A stretch of 64,000 nucleotides of DNA from Microcella sp. (GTDB taxonomy: Bacteria; Actinomycetota; Actinomycetes; Actinomycetales; Microbacteriaceae), in NCBI RefSeq assembly GCF_025808395.1, contig NZ_CP075524.1:868001-932000 (forward strand). Reading direction: 5' to 3'. The notes under the pieces were generated by a model. That model had not been told where the DNA came from. It did not search any database and was given only the letters and a program-made list of their open reading frames with translations. Position 1 is the first letter of the stretch, and every line of letters starts with the position of its first letter. Position numbers and translations under genes: made by a program. This document shows, piece by piece, positions 16,759 through 24,590 of this stretch.

Positions 16759-17292
16759 CTACGGCGAGGCGCCGTACTTCTCGAGCAGTCGGGTCATCGT
16801 GGGTATGCCGCGCGAACTGGCCGGGGTGCCGACGATGCGCTCGACCAGGGGCGTGCCGTTGCCCTGGTGCTCGCGGTGGTTGAGCACGACCGCCCACCCC
16901 GTGCCCGAGTCGAGCACCGTGCACCGTGCCCGCCGCTCGGCGTCGAGCACTGCAGGGTCATCTGACAGCAACCGCGGCCCGTCGTGCAGGGTGAGCTCGC
17001 GCAAGCGGGCATCGGCGGTGTCTCCGTGCTGCTCGACGATGGGTCGCAGAGACTCGAGCGGGCGAGTGAAGACCTCGCGATCGAGACCGGTGGCGCGCGC
17101 AAGCGCGGCAACGGCATCCTGAGCCAAAGACTGCGCCGCATCGGGTGAGGCCGTGAAGATGACCGTGCCGTTGCTCTGGAAGGTCTGGGCGTCGACGATC
17201 GTCGCCTCGGCGAACGCGGCGAGAATCTGGGCCGTCGTCGGGCTCGCTCGCTGGCCGACATTGACGTTGCGCAGCAGAGCGACGTGCAGCAT
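16759..17292 (-). CDS. DUF1697 family protein
   Basis: A 177-residue protein. It opens LHVALLRNVNVGQR, matching the family's usual LLRGINVGG start, and keeps the FQSNGTVIF strand, where the family normally has a conserved serine-glycine-asparagine segment. It ends GIPTMTRLLEKYG, like the family's NW.T..KL end. The length fits the usual 170-180 residues. No function is established for the family. The ATG at 17292 was chosen to match the family start; an upstream ATG would add 14 residues. Confidence 0.85.
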   Translation of the reverse strand: MLHVALLRNVNVGQRASPTTAQILAAFAEATIVDAQTFQSNGTVIFTASPDAAQSLAQDAVAALARATGLDREVFTRPLESLRPIVEQHGDTADARLRELTLHDGPRLLSDDPAVLDAERRARCTVLDSGTGWAVVLNHREHQGNGTPLVERIVGTPASSRGIPTMTRLLEKYGASP

Positions 17293-17343
17293 GCCCTCGA
17301 CAGTACTCCCGAGCTTCGACGACAGCCGCGCCATGTGCGCAGC

Positions 17344-17814
17344 TCAGGCGGTCGGCAACAGCTTCTCGTGCGTGCGCGAGCCTCGCCACGGTTCGGGCGA
17401 ACCCAGCAGTCGCTGAGCGAGCTGCACCCACGGAACGATCACGAGAAACGGCACAGCCCAGGCGCACGCGAAGAGCGTCTCGGCGACCCCGGCTGAGATC
17501 TCTCCGCTGACCGCGAGCGGCACCGCGACGACGCCGACCCAGATCAGCTTCCACAGCACATCAAACACGATGACGGCGAGCATGCGCACGGGTGAGAAGA
17601 GCCCGACGATCGCGAGCAGCTGCATGCCGCACAGCATCGCGTCGACGACACCCGTCATGAGCGGCTGGTCTGGTGAGGCGAGAATCAGGCGCGGCCAGGC
17701 CGTCAGCCCGAGCCCGACGACGAGCAGCAGATAGCAGGCGCGCAACGCGAGTCTGCGGGCGGGTGACACGACGGGGTGCGTTGCGCTCATGGGCGCGGTG
17801 GTGAGAACTGTCAT
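17344..17814 (-). CDS. Hypothetical four-helix membrane protein
   Basis: A 156-residue protein with four membrane helices: ACYLLLVVGLGLTAWPRLIL, MLCGMQLLAIVGLFSP, LWKLIWVGVVAVPLAV and ACAWAVPFLVIVPWVQLA. The pattern resembles small DoxX-like or DUF-type proteins but carries no diagnostic motif. It is transcribed away from the AraC-type regulator at 17922, with 107 bases between the two starts, so it may be that regulator's target. The ATG at 17814 gives a short polar N-terminus before helix 1. Confidence 0.7.
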   Translation of the reverse strand: MTVLTTAPMSATHPVVSPARRLALRACYLLLVVGLGLTAWPRLILASPDQPLMTGVVDAMLCGMQLLAIVGLFSPVRMLAVIVFDVLWKLIWVGVVAVPLAVSGEISAGVAETLFACAWAVPFLVIVPWVQLAQRLLGSPEPWRGSRTHEKLLPTA

Positions 17815-17921
17815 GGTGCAAGGTTGCGGCGCGTGAGCCTCGCGAGCATGATCGTGTGAGTCACGCTTCTTGACCGTCGGGCTCATCGTCGTGCGGCTGG
17901 TGACTCGAGAGAGGACCAGCA

Positions 17922-18941
17922 ATGCGACGACCCACAGTCGCGGCAGGAGTCGTCGCCGGGCTTCGGTCATACCTCGCTGCGCACGGCATCGACGCCGACG
18001 CGATGGTGCTCGCCGCAGACATCGACGGCGCGGCCCTCGACGACCCTGACGCTCGCATCGCGCTCGCCCGCTATCTGACACTCATGCGCTTGGCGTCGCA
18101 CGCACTCGACGACCCGGTTCTCGCGCTGCACTACGGTGCGCACGTGCCCATGGCAGAGGTGTCGATACTCGGGTTGATCATGGAGGCGTCGACGACCATG
18201 GCGGGCGCGCTGCACCAGCTGCAGCGATACGGATCATTAGCGCTCGAACTCGACGACGGCCGCGACGAGCCGGCACTGCGGCTGCAGCACGCGGCAGGCA
18301 GACTGCTGCTCGTCGACACCCGACCGCTCGACACGCCGCGCGAACTCATCGACGAAGCGTTCGCACGCCTCGTCTGCGGGCCGCGACGGTTCTTGTCGCA
18401 GCCTCACGTGCTCGCCGTGCACTTCACCGCGCCCGAACTCGAGCACCACGCCGAGTATGAACGCGTTCTCGGCTGCCCCGTGATGGTCGGCGCGACAGCG
18501 AACATGCTCGAGCTTCACCCCGGCGTCGCCGACTGGCCCGTCGCGCAGCACCCGCCATACGTCAGAGCTCTGCTCACTGCTCGCGCAGACGAACTGCTCG
18601 ACCTGCCCGAGGCGCCCCAGCACTACCGCGACCGCGTCGAGCACGAGGTGCGTGCTCGACTGCACGAAGGCGAGGTCTCGGCGACCTCGATCGCCGAACG
18701 CCTGCACTGCAGCCGCTCTACCCTGTACCGGCAGCTCAATGCTGAAGGCACGAGCCTGACCCGCATCGTCGATCAGGTGCGGCGCGACCTGGCGCTGGAG
18801 CACATGGCGAAACGCACCGCCTCGGTGCGGCAGGTCGCCTACCTCACCGGCTTCTCAGACCCTGCGGCGTTCTCGCGTGCGTTTCGGCGGTGGTCGGGCG
18901 AGTCGCCGAGCGCGTACCGCGATCGCGCCAGCTCGCCGTAG
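17922..18941 (+). CDS. AraC-family regulator (arabinose-binding-like N-domain, OruR/ArgR-like)
   Basis: A 339-residue transcription factor. The N-terminal two-thirds (about residues 20-210) matches the Arabinose_bd-type sensor domain of AraC proteins, with LTLMRLASHALDDPVLALHYG characteristic at about 45-65. The C-terminal AraC double helix-turn-helix (about 240-335) includes ATSIAERLHCSRSTLYRQL and VAYLTGFSDPAAFSRAFRRW. It is divergent from a small membrane protein gene. Regulators with this domain pair often control lipid or amine catabolism; the ligand here is unknown. Confidence 0.88.
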   Translation: MRRPTVAAGVVAGLRSYLAAHGIDADAMVLAADIDGAALDDPDARIALARYLTLMRLASHALDDPVLALHYGAHVPMAEVSILGLIMEASTTMAGALHQLQRYGSLALELDDGRDEPALRLQHAAGRLLLVDTRPLDTPRELIDEAFARLVCGPRRFLSQPHVLAVHFTAPELEHHAEYERVLGCPVMVGATANMLELHPGVADWPVAQHPPYVRALLTARADELLDLPEAPQHYRDRVEHEVRARLHEGEVSATSIAERLHCSRSTLYRQLNAEGTSLTRIVDQVRRDLALEHMAKRTASVRQVAYLTGFSDPAAFSRAFRRWSGESPSAYRDRASSP

Positions 18942-18956
18942 CCGCCGGCGAGCTCG

Positions 18957-19955
18957 TCAGCCGTCGATACCGAGCTCGTAGATGAGCTTCCAGGCGCCCT
19001 CAGAACTGTTGCCGAGCACCGAGATCGTGCGCTTCGACTCGGGGTCGTGCGTGCTGCGGAACGAGGCACCCGCGTCATACCCCTCGATGAACAGCGCGTC
19101 GCGGTCGAGCAGCAGAAACAGACCCATGCCGCTGCGCATGCCCTCATCGGCATCTTCGGCTCGAGGGCGCGCCATCTCGGCCACGGTCTCCGGTGAGACG
19201 ACGCTGCCGTCGAGCAGCGCGCGCCAGAAGATCGTCAGGTCGCCCGCGGTCGTGTATGCGCCACCATCGCCGTTGCCCCGCACGGGCAGGTGCAGCACAT
19301 TGGTGCGGTTGCCCTCGTGGTCCATGTAGCCGAGCGCAGCATCCGACGGCAGGTCGTCAGACCGCAGGTAGCCGGTCCGTGACATTCCCGCCTTGTCGAA
19401 GACGCGCGCCTGCACGAGGTCATGAAAGGGGGTGCCGCTGGCCCGCTCAGCCACCAGCGCGAGCACCATGTAGCCGCTGTTGCAGTAGGCGAAGCGCTCG
19501 CCCGGCGCGAACGACTGCTCGAACCCGTCGAGCACCGGCAGAAAGCCTTCGGTCGTGTCGAGCGTGTGCACGGGCACCGGCATCACATAGTCGTCGACCT
19601 CGAAGTCGCCGTCTTCGTCGATGTAGTCGCCGATGCCGGAATGGTGGGTCAGCAAGTGCTCGATCGTGACGGCGTCGTCGATGAGCGGCAGGTCGCTGTT
19701 CAGGATGCTGCGCACGGGTGTGTCGAGGCTCAGCACCCCCTCTTCGACGAGGCTCAGCACCGCGAGCGCCGTGAACGCCTTGCTGCCGCTCGCGATCGCG
19801 ATGCGCGTGTCGGCAGTGTTCGGCACCTGCAGCGCGCGGTGGGCGAAGCCGTAGGCCTTGACCAGTTCGGGCTGGCAGTCGACGTCGATGCTGACGACTC
19901 CGGTGAACGATGAGGCTTCGGCGAGGGCGTCGATGTCAGATTCGGTGAGAGCCAT
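18957..19955 (-). CDS. Serine hydrolase, beta-lactamase class C family
   Basis: A 332-residue penicillin-binding-fold hydrolase. It has the active-site S-x-x-K (S56-G-S-K59 in IASGSKAFTAL), the second motif Y-x-N as YCNSG (about residues 150-154) and the HHSGIGDYI segment typical of the family. No signal peptide is present, so it is probably cytoplasmic and acts as an esterase or peptidase, not as a resistance beta-lactamase. The ATG at 19955 is preferred over the longer upstream frame, whose N-terminus looks non-coding. It converges on the AraC gene with a 15-base gap. Confidence 0.87.
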   Translation of the reverse strand: MALTESDIDALAEASSFTGVVSIDVDCQPELVKAYGFAHRALQVPNTADTRIAIASGSKAFTALAVLSLVEEGVLSLDTPVRSILNSDLPLIDDAVTIEHLLTHHSGIGDYIDEDGDFEVDDYVMPVPVHTLDTTEGFLPVLDGFEQSFAPGERFAYCNSGYMVLALVAERASGTPFHDLVQARVFDKAGMSRTGYLRSDDLPSDAALGYMDHEGNRTNVLHLPVRGNGDGGAYTTAGDLTIFWRALLDGSVVSPETVAEMARPRAEDADEGMRSGMGLFLLLDRDALFIEGYDAGASFRSTHDPESKRTISVLGNSSEGAWKLIYELGIDG

Positions 19956-20027
19956 GGTGTCTATCCAACACCCGCGGGGACGCTGATGACCGAGCTGCTC
20001 GTCGGGTCGCCGTATTAGTCTGACCGC

Positions 20028-20273
20028 GTGAGTGACTCTGCTGCAGTTCACATGGAAGGCGATGGGCGCATCGTCGTGCCTGCAACGATGCGGGCCCGGC
20101 ATAGCTGGATTGAGGGCTCTACTCTCGTCGCGGTCGACACCGACCTCGGCGTGTTCCTGGCCGACCAGACTGGGCTCGAGCACGTCGTGAGAGCAAGACT
20201 CGCCGGTCATGACCTACTCGATGGTTTGCTCAGCACGCGGCGACGCGAGGCAAGCTACGACTCGCGGGCCTGA
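20028..20273 (+). CDS. AbrB/MazE/SpoVT-like DNA-binding protein, no toxin partner seen
   Basis: An 81-residue protein with a swapped-hairpin AbrB-type start, HMEGDGRIVVPATMRARHSW (about residues 8-27), and the antitoxin-like tail LAGHDLLDGLLSTRRREA. Such proteins normally precede a PIN or MazF toxin on the same strand. Here the next gene, 9 bases away, is convergent and encodes DUF5997. Either the toxin has been lost or this is a stand-alone regulator. The start is a GTG at 20028. Confidence 0.75.
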   Translation: MSDSAAVHMEGDGRIVVPATMRARHSWIEGSTLVAVDTDLGVFLADQTGLEHVVRARLAGHDLLDGLLSTRRREASYDSRA

Positions 20274-20281
20274 AGTTCGCG

Positions 20282-20725
20282 CTACTCGCCCTCGTCGTCG
20301 TGAGGTGCCTCGGACCGCGCGGGCCGCTCGCCGATCGCCGTGCCGGGCACGCGCCCGCTGCCGGGCACGTGCTTCTCGCGTTCGACGACGAGCCACTCAG
20401 GCCGGTCTGCCAGCAGCGCGCGAATCTCGTCTGTCGTCATCGAGTCGCTGACGCCGGCGCGCGCGAGTGCCGAGTTCGACACGCCGAGGCGGCGCGACAC
20501 CTCATCACGCGGGTGCGGGCCTTCGCGGCGCAGCGTCGTGAGCCACTCGGGAGGGCTGTCGTTCAACGCCTGCAGCGCGCTGCGCGACACGGGCGCCGCA
20601 CGAAACTCGTCCGGTGTCGCCGGCAAGTAGACGCCGAGCTTCTTCGCGGCGGTCGCGGGGCTCAGCAACTGCTCTTTCTTCGGCTTGGGCTGCTGGCGGC
20701 GGTCTTCGCGCGGTGCATCGGTCAT
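20282..20725 (-). CDS. DUF5997 family protein
   Basis: A 147-residue hydrophilic protein typical of actinobacteria. It opens with a charged region (REDRRQQPKPKKEQL), followed by TAAKKLGVYLPATPDEFR, PVSRSALQALNDSPPEWL and a helix-turn-helix-like segment DEVSRRLGVSNSALARAGV. The family has no assigned function, but its gene is commonly adjacent to a stand-alone LysR-type substrate-binding protein, as here (divergent at 20771, 45 bases away). The helix-turn-helix-like segment suggests it could supply the DNA-binding half of a split regulator. That idea is inference. Confidence 0.85.
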   Translation of the reverse strand: MTDAPREDRRQQPKPKKEQLLSPATAAKKLGVYLPATPDEFRAAPVSRSALQALNDSPPEWLTTLRREGPHPRDEVSRRLGVSNSALARAGVSDSMTTDEIRALLADRPEWLVVEREKHVPGSGRVPGTAIGERPARSEAPHDDEGE

Positions 20726-20770
20726 GCCCTCGAGCGTACGGCCTCGACGACCCGCGGGTAGCCTGAGCCC

Positions 20771-21325
20771 ATGCCTGATCCTCTTGCCGTCGCTTTCGTG
20801 CCCGGCGTGACGCCCGGCAAGTGGCAGCGCATCTGGCGTGAGCGCCGGCCTCGCGGTCGCCTCGATCTGGTGGCGATGCATCAGGATGCTGCGCTCGCCT
20901 CGCTCGACGACGGCACCGTGCACATGGCCCTGCTGCGTGACGTGAGCGCCGACGACGCCCGGCACGCCATCGCGCTCTACCGCGAATCGCCCGTCGTCGT
21001 CGCGCCGAAAGGCTCGCTCGTGGCGAGCCTCGACAGCGTGAGCCTTGCCGAGCTGGCCGAGGTCGACGATGTGACCGTGCTGCCGGTTGATCTCATCAGC
21101 GGCAGTGGTGCCGACGCCGTCGAACTCGTGGCCGCCAACGTGGGCGTGGCCGTCATGCCGCAGTCGGTGGCACGCGCACACTCGCGGCGCGACGTGGTGG
21201 CACGGCCGCTCACCGACGGGGTCGAGACTGGTATCTCGCTCGTCTGGCCGACGGCGGGCGCGCATCCCTTAGTCGATGAATTCATCGGCATCGTGCGGGG
21301 GCGCACGCCGAACAGCTCGCGCTGA
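20771..21325 (+). CDS. Stand-alone LysR-type substrate-binding domain protein
   Basis: A 184-residue protein that looks like the effector-binding half of a LysR regulator without a DNA-binding domain. It starts directly at the first beta strand (LAVAFVPGVTPGKW). It keeps the hinge-like VVVAPKGSLVASLDSVSLAELAEV region and the DAVELVAANVGVAVMPQSVAR segment that closes the ligand cleft in LysR proteins. The normal 60-residue helix-turn-helix is absent and no upstream in-frame sequence could supply it. It is divergent from the DUF5997 gene, a common pairing in actinobacteria. Confidence 0.83.
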   Translation: MPDPLAVAFVPGVTPGKWQRIWRERRPRGRLDLVAMHQDAALASLDDGTVHMALLRDVSADDARHAIALYRESPVVVAPKGSLVASLDSVSLAELAEVDDVTVLPVDLISGSGADAVELVAANVGVAVMPQSVARAHSRRDVVARPLTDGVETGISLVWPTAGAHPLVDEFIGIVRGRTPNSSR

Positions 21326-21348
21326 GCATCCGGCGGTCGAGGTCGCCG

Positions 21349-21849
21349 CTAGGCCGAGGTGCCCTTCTCGGCGAGAATCGCGTCGATCTGCCCGATGCCT
21401 GCCTCGTAGCCTTCGAGGGCTCCGAACTCGACCGCCTGCTCGAACTCTTCGTCGCTGGTGAACGTGGTGATGATCGTCATGCGGGTGACATCACCGGTGG
21501 CCTCGAACGTCACCACGCTGCGGTTCAGGGGCTGCTCGTCTGGGTCGCCCTCGGCAGGAATGAAGGCTTCGTCGTAGACGATCTCGCGCGGCTCGTCGAT
21601 GCTGATGAACCGCAGGCGGCCATCGAGGTGCTCGCCCTCGGGGTCGCCGACCATGCGGTAGAGCATCCGGCCCCCGGCCACGAAGTCGAACTCGCTGATC
21701 GTGGCCGGATACTCGGGAGGCCCCCACCAGCGCTCGAGCGTGTCGCGGTCTGACCACACGCTCCACACTCGCTCGACGGGGGCGTCGAACTCGGCGATGA
21801 AGGTCATGGTGCGATTGGCGGCGTCTTTCTCGGCGCTGACGAATGTCAT
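21349..21849 (-). CDS. SRPBCC/AHSA1-domain protein
   Basis: A 166-residue START-like (SRPBCC) protein. Landmarks are the opening FIAEFDAPVERVWSVWSD, the RWWGPPEYPATISEFDFVAGG strand typical of AHSA1-type proteins, and the C-terminal amphipathic helix (EGYEAGIGQIDAILAE). The fold binds hydrophobic ligands. In actinobacteria such genes are almost always coupled to an ArsR-type repressor, as here: the upstream regulator's stop overlaps this start by four bases. The ligand is unknown. Confidence 0.87.
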   Translation of the reverse strand: MTFVSAEKDAANRTMTFIAEFDAPVERVWSVWSDRDTLERWWGPPEYPATISEFDFVAGGRMLYRMVGDPEGEHLDGRLRFISIDEPREIVYDEAFIPAEGDPDEQPLNRSVVTFEATGDVTRMTIITTFTSDEEFEQAVEFGALEGYEAGIGQIDAILAEKGTSA

Positions 21850-22205
21850 GGCGTGGCTCCTTCTGGTGGTGTCTCGGCGAGGATGCTGGCGATCTGGTCG
21901 GTGCGCTGACGCCACAGGCGTTCGTACTCGTCGAGCAGCGCTTGCGCACGCTGCAGTTGCTCACGATCGGCGCTCACGATCTGACGGCGCCCGTCGCGTC
22001 GTTTGTGCACGAGTGACGCTCGCTCGAGCACGGTGACGTGCTTCTGCACGGCGGTGAAGCTCATCGCGTAGCGCTCGGCGAGGTCGCTCACCGACTGCTC
22101 GCGCTGCACCACCTGCGCGACAATGTCGCGTCTCGTGCGATCGGCAAGTGAGTGGAAGACTGCATCGATTTCTGCATCACTCAGCTCGGTTGATCGCACA
22201 ACCAT
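21846..22205 (-). CDS. ArsR-family regulator paired with AHSA1 protein
   Basis: A 119-residue winged-helix repressor: AVFHSLADRTRRDIVAQVV, then SVSDLAERYAMSFTAVQKHVTVLERASLV as the helix-turn-helix and HKRRDGRRQIVSA as the wing. No metal-binding cysteines are present, fitting the subgroup coupled to SRPBCC proteins. The ATG at 22205 lies inside the perfect palindrome AACCATATGGTT (22200-22211), a likely autoregulatory site. The stop overlaps the AHSA1 gene by four bases. Confidence 0.87.
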   Translation of the reverse strand: MVVRSTELSDAEIDAVFHSLADRTRRDIVAQVVQREQSVSDLAERYAMSFTAVQKHVTVLERASLVHKRRDGRRQIVSADREQLQRAQALLDEYERLWRQRTDQIASILAETPPEGATP

Positions 22206-22211
22206 ATGGTT
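22200..22211. promoter_or_regulatory. Palindrome AACCATATGGTT over the ArsR start codon
   Basis: A perfect 12-base palindrome contains the regulator's ATG itself. Binding here would block transcription or initiation of the regulator/AHSA1 operon, so it is a candidate ArsR operator; a leaderless transcript is also possible. Confidence 0.5.
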
Positions 22212-22304
22212 ACACGTTGTAGCTCGGCGCGCAAGATTTCGACGTTCGCGAGATAGTGCCGTCACACTCTGACCGCACGACAGAGAGGCCTCTACGATTG
22301 CCGT

Positions 22305-22682
22305 GTGACCGAGACGACGATGCCCGCCGACTGGGTCGAGCACCGGCGCGACGACCGCGAACGCCTCGGCTGGATTCACCCGAGCGGCGCGCTCTACACC
22401 GCCGTCGACGTGCTCGGCCGCGTCGTCGCAGCCGACGTCGAGTGGCTCGACGCCGAAGCCGCGCTCGACGAGCACGGGCTTGCCTGGCTCGCCGAGCCGT
22501 GGGGCCTGCGGCTCGACGACGGTCGCGTGCAACGCGTGCGCATCAGCCACTTGAGCCCGGCTGGGCTCACGGTCGTCGACGACGACTGGGGCGCGGCCGC
22601 AGCAGTCGGCGCCGGGATGCTCGAGCGCAGCCTGCCATGGCCCGCACCCGCCGCACTGCAGCCGTGGGGTGGGGTCGGCTAG
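22305..22682 (+). CDS. Hypothetical protein (125 residues)
   Basis: A 125-residue acidic protein starting from a GTG, with several tryptophans (PADWVEHRRDD, RLGWIHPSG, DDDWGAAAAV) and no membrane segments or known motif. Codon bias (strong G/C in third position) matches the genomic background, so it is probably a native gene. Its stop shares the bases CTAG with the convergent hydrolase gene. No function is proposed. Confidence 0.65.
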   Translation: MTETTMPADWVEHRRDDRERLGWIHPSGALYTAVDVLGRVVAADVEWLDAEAALDEHGLAWLAEPWGLRLDDGRVQRVRISHLSPAGLTVVDDDWGAAAAVGAGMLERSLPWPAPAALQPWGGVG

Positions 22683-23608
22683 AGCTTATTGTCGGCTGAA
22701 GGTGAGCCGCCGAATGCCTTGTTGGTCAGTGCCTCAAACAGTGCCTTCGCGACGACGGGGTCTTGAAGGTACTCGGCGACGCCGTGGTGGTCATCGCTCG
22801 TGTTCTGCACTTGGTGATGATTCTCGATGCCACCGGGCGGAAAGTCGGAGTCGTCCAGCGGCGTCAACGAGACAACGTCTCGCTCGTCGAATGCATTGAG
22901 CCACCGCGCGACAGACCGCGGGTATCTGCGGTTTCGAAGACGATCGTGAATCGCGGTGACGCCGAGCGGCGAGCCAAGGGTCAGAAAGAGTGGGACGCTC
23001 CAGTTGTGCTGAGACTCTCCGGCAAGCAAGGTCGATAGCGCGACGACGCTGCCCAAAGAGTGTGCGACGACGATGTTCGAGTCGTCCGCCGACATCGCCG
23101 TCGCCACGGCCGCATCCAGTCTGCGCTGAAACTCCGGGTCGGTTGCATACGCGTAGACGTCGCGCGTCGCCCAGAACAACGAAGCGATCCCGAGGGTCGG
23201 TGCGTGCTCATTCAAGAGCTGGAGCAATCGGCGCAAGATCGGATTGTTGCGAAATCCCAACTCACCGAACTCAGCGTCGGGCGCGAGAGCAATGCGATAA
23301 TCGACCCCGAGTTCATCGGCGACATCTTTCAAAACCGCGATCGCGAACTCTTCTTCGTCCGGTGGCACGACCGTCTCGTCGCTCAGCACCTCTCCGTCGT
23401 TCAGCACGATCACTTCAGACTCCGGCAGACCTCTCGCTTGCGATTCAAGAGCGTTGCCGTAGTACGCGAAGCGAACATCGTTTTCATTGATGGTGACCGA
23501 ATAGCCGTTGTGCCGCAGGCCCTGCTCAACCATGTCGATCCACGCCCGCTTCTCGTTCAGCGGAATCTTGCGCGCTTGCTTGCGCCCGTGCACCAGCACA
23601 ATTCGCAT
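22679..23608 (-). CDS. Alpha/beta-hydrolase-fold protein
   Basis: A 309-residue cytoplasmic protein. It starts RIVLVHGRKQARK with the oxyanion-type HG motif and has the nucleophile elbow VVAHSLGSVVA (serine at about residue 183), where the first glycine of GxSxG is alanine. The C-terminal histidine could be in the DDHHGVAEYL segment. The gene is less GC-rich than its neighbours, has AT-rich upstream DNA, and ends on a CTAG shared with its convergent neighbour. These signs fit horizontal acquisition. Stand-alone hydrolases of this general type occur both in lipid metabolism and as effectors in phage-defence clusters; nothing here decides between them. Confidence 0.75.
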   Translation of the reverse strand: MRIVLVHGRKQARKIPLNEKRAWIDMVEQGLRHNGYSVTINENDVRFAYYGNALESQARGLPESEVIVLNDGEVLSDETVVPPDEEEFAIAVLKDVADELGVDYRIALAPDAEFGELGFRNNPILRRLLQLLNEHAPTLGIASLFWATRDVYAYATDPEFQRRLDAAVATAMSADDSNIVVAHSLGSVVALSTLLAGESQHNWSVPLFLTLGSPLGVTAIHDRLRNRRYPRSVARWLNAFDERDVVSLTPLDDSDFPPGGIENHHQVQNTSDDHHGVAEYLQDPVVAKALFEALTNKAFGGSPSADNKL

Positions 23609-23669
23609 CTGCCACTCCCATCACTCCACTTGGTCTTGACTGGGCACGAACATGACGTCTGAGAAATTT

Positions 23670-23687
23670 TGTGAAGATGGTTTCACA
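23670..23687. promoter_or_regulatory. Inverted repeat TGTGAA-N6-TTCACA upstream of hydrolase
   Basis: TGTGAAGATGGTTTCACA lies 62 bases upstream of the hydrolase start, in an AT-rich patch of the 175-base gap that follows the Drr-type permease. It has the shape of a CRP/FNR- or GntR-type operator. No cognate regulator is adjacent. Confidence 0.35.
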
Positions 23688-23783
23688 TTTCGACGGCCGA
23701 CAACAGTCCGAATCGTCACCTATCTGGTGGAGGGCGCACGGCAGGCGCCATGCCTCTGCCGAGTACAGTCGGCCGCCAGCGAT

Positions 23784-24590
23784 TCAGTCACTCTTGCGCA
23801 TCGCTCGCACTCCGACGACGAGACCGACTGCCGCGAGCAGTAGCGCTGCTATCCAGCCCCACATCACGACGGGAGCGAGCACGTCGCCGGAGAGCAACGC
23901 TCGCTCGGCCTGCACGACCCAGTTGATCGGATTGACTGTCGCGACCACGCGCATCCATTCGGGCCCTGCGTCGAGAGGCAGCAGCACTCCGGAGAGGATG
24001 AGCAGCGGAAAGATCAGCGTCTGCTGAACTCCCCAGAAGAGCCACTCGCGGCCCTTCGTGACGATGGCCAGCGTGTACGACAGCGCACCGAGCCCGACGC
24101 CGAACACGGCGAGCAGGGCGAGACCCACAATGAGCCCGACGACGTCGAACGCGAAGCCGAACGGCATCGCGATGAGCACGATGATCATTGCTTGCACGAC
24201 GATCGGCACGATCTCTTTCAACGCGCGCCCCACGAGGAGTGAGGCTCGAGAGATGGGTGCCACGAGCGTGCGCTCGTGCGAGCCCGTCATCACTTCGTAC
24301 TGCAGGTTCGAGCCGGTGGCCCCGGTGCCGAAGAGCACGATCATGACGACCACGCCCGGCACGAACCAGGCTAGAGTCTCGCTCACCGGAGCGCCCGATT
24401 GACCGACGAGCAGCGGGGCGAACAGCCCGAGAAACACGAGCGGCTGCACGAGGCTGAAGATGAGCGTGAAGGGGTCGCGCACGACAGGCTTGAGGTCGCG
24501 CACGAGAACATTCCAGGTATCGCGCGCCGGGTTGCCGCGCACGACCGTGGCGGGCTCGAAACGTTCGGCGGTCTCGGTGAGGGGGGTCAT
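23784..24590 (-). CDS. ABC-2 type transporter permease (DrrB-like)
   Basis: A 268-residue permease with six membrane helices. It has the ABC-2 signature near the C-terminus (VTKGREWLFWGVQQTLIFPLL and LSGVLLPLDAGPEWMRVVATVNPINW), which matches daunorubicin-resistance DrrB proteins. It pairs with the ATPase upstream, whose stop overlaps this start by four bases. The complex would export a drug or lipid. The divergent WYL-domain regulator at 25684 probably controls the operon. Confidence 0.88.
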   Translation of the reverse strand: MTPLTETAERFEPATVVRGNPARDTWNVLVRDLKPVVRDPFTLIFSLVQPLVFLGLFAPLLVGQSGAPVSETLAWFVPGVVVMIVLFGTGATGSNLQYEVMTGSHERTLVAPISRASLLVGRALKEIVPIVVQAMIIVLIAMPFGFAFDVVGLIVGLALLAVFGVGLGALSYTLAIVTKGREWLFWGVQQTLIFPLLILSGVLLPLDAGPEWMRVVATVNPINWVVQAERALLSGDVLAPVVMWGWIAALLLAAVGLVVGVRAMRKSD

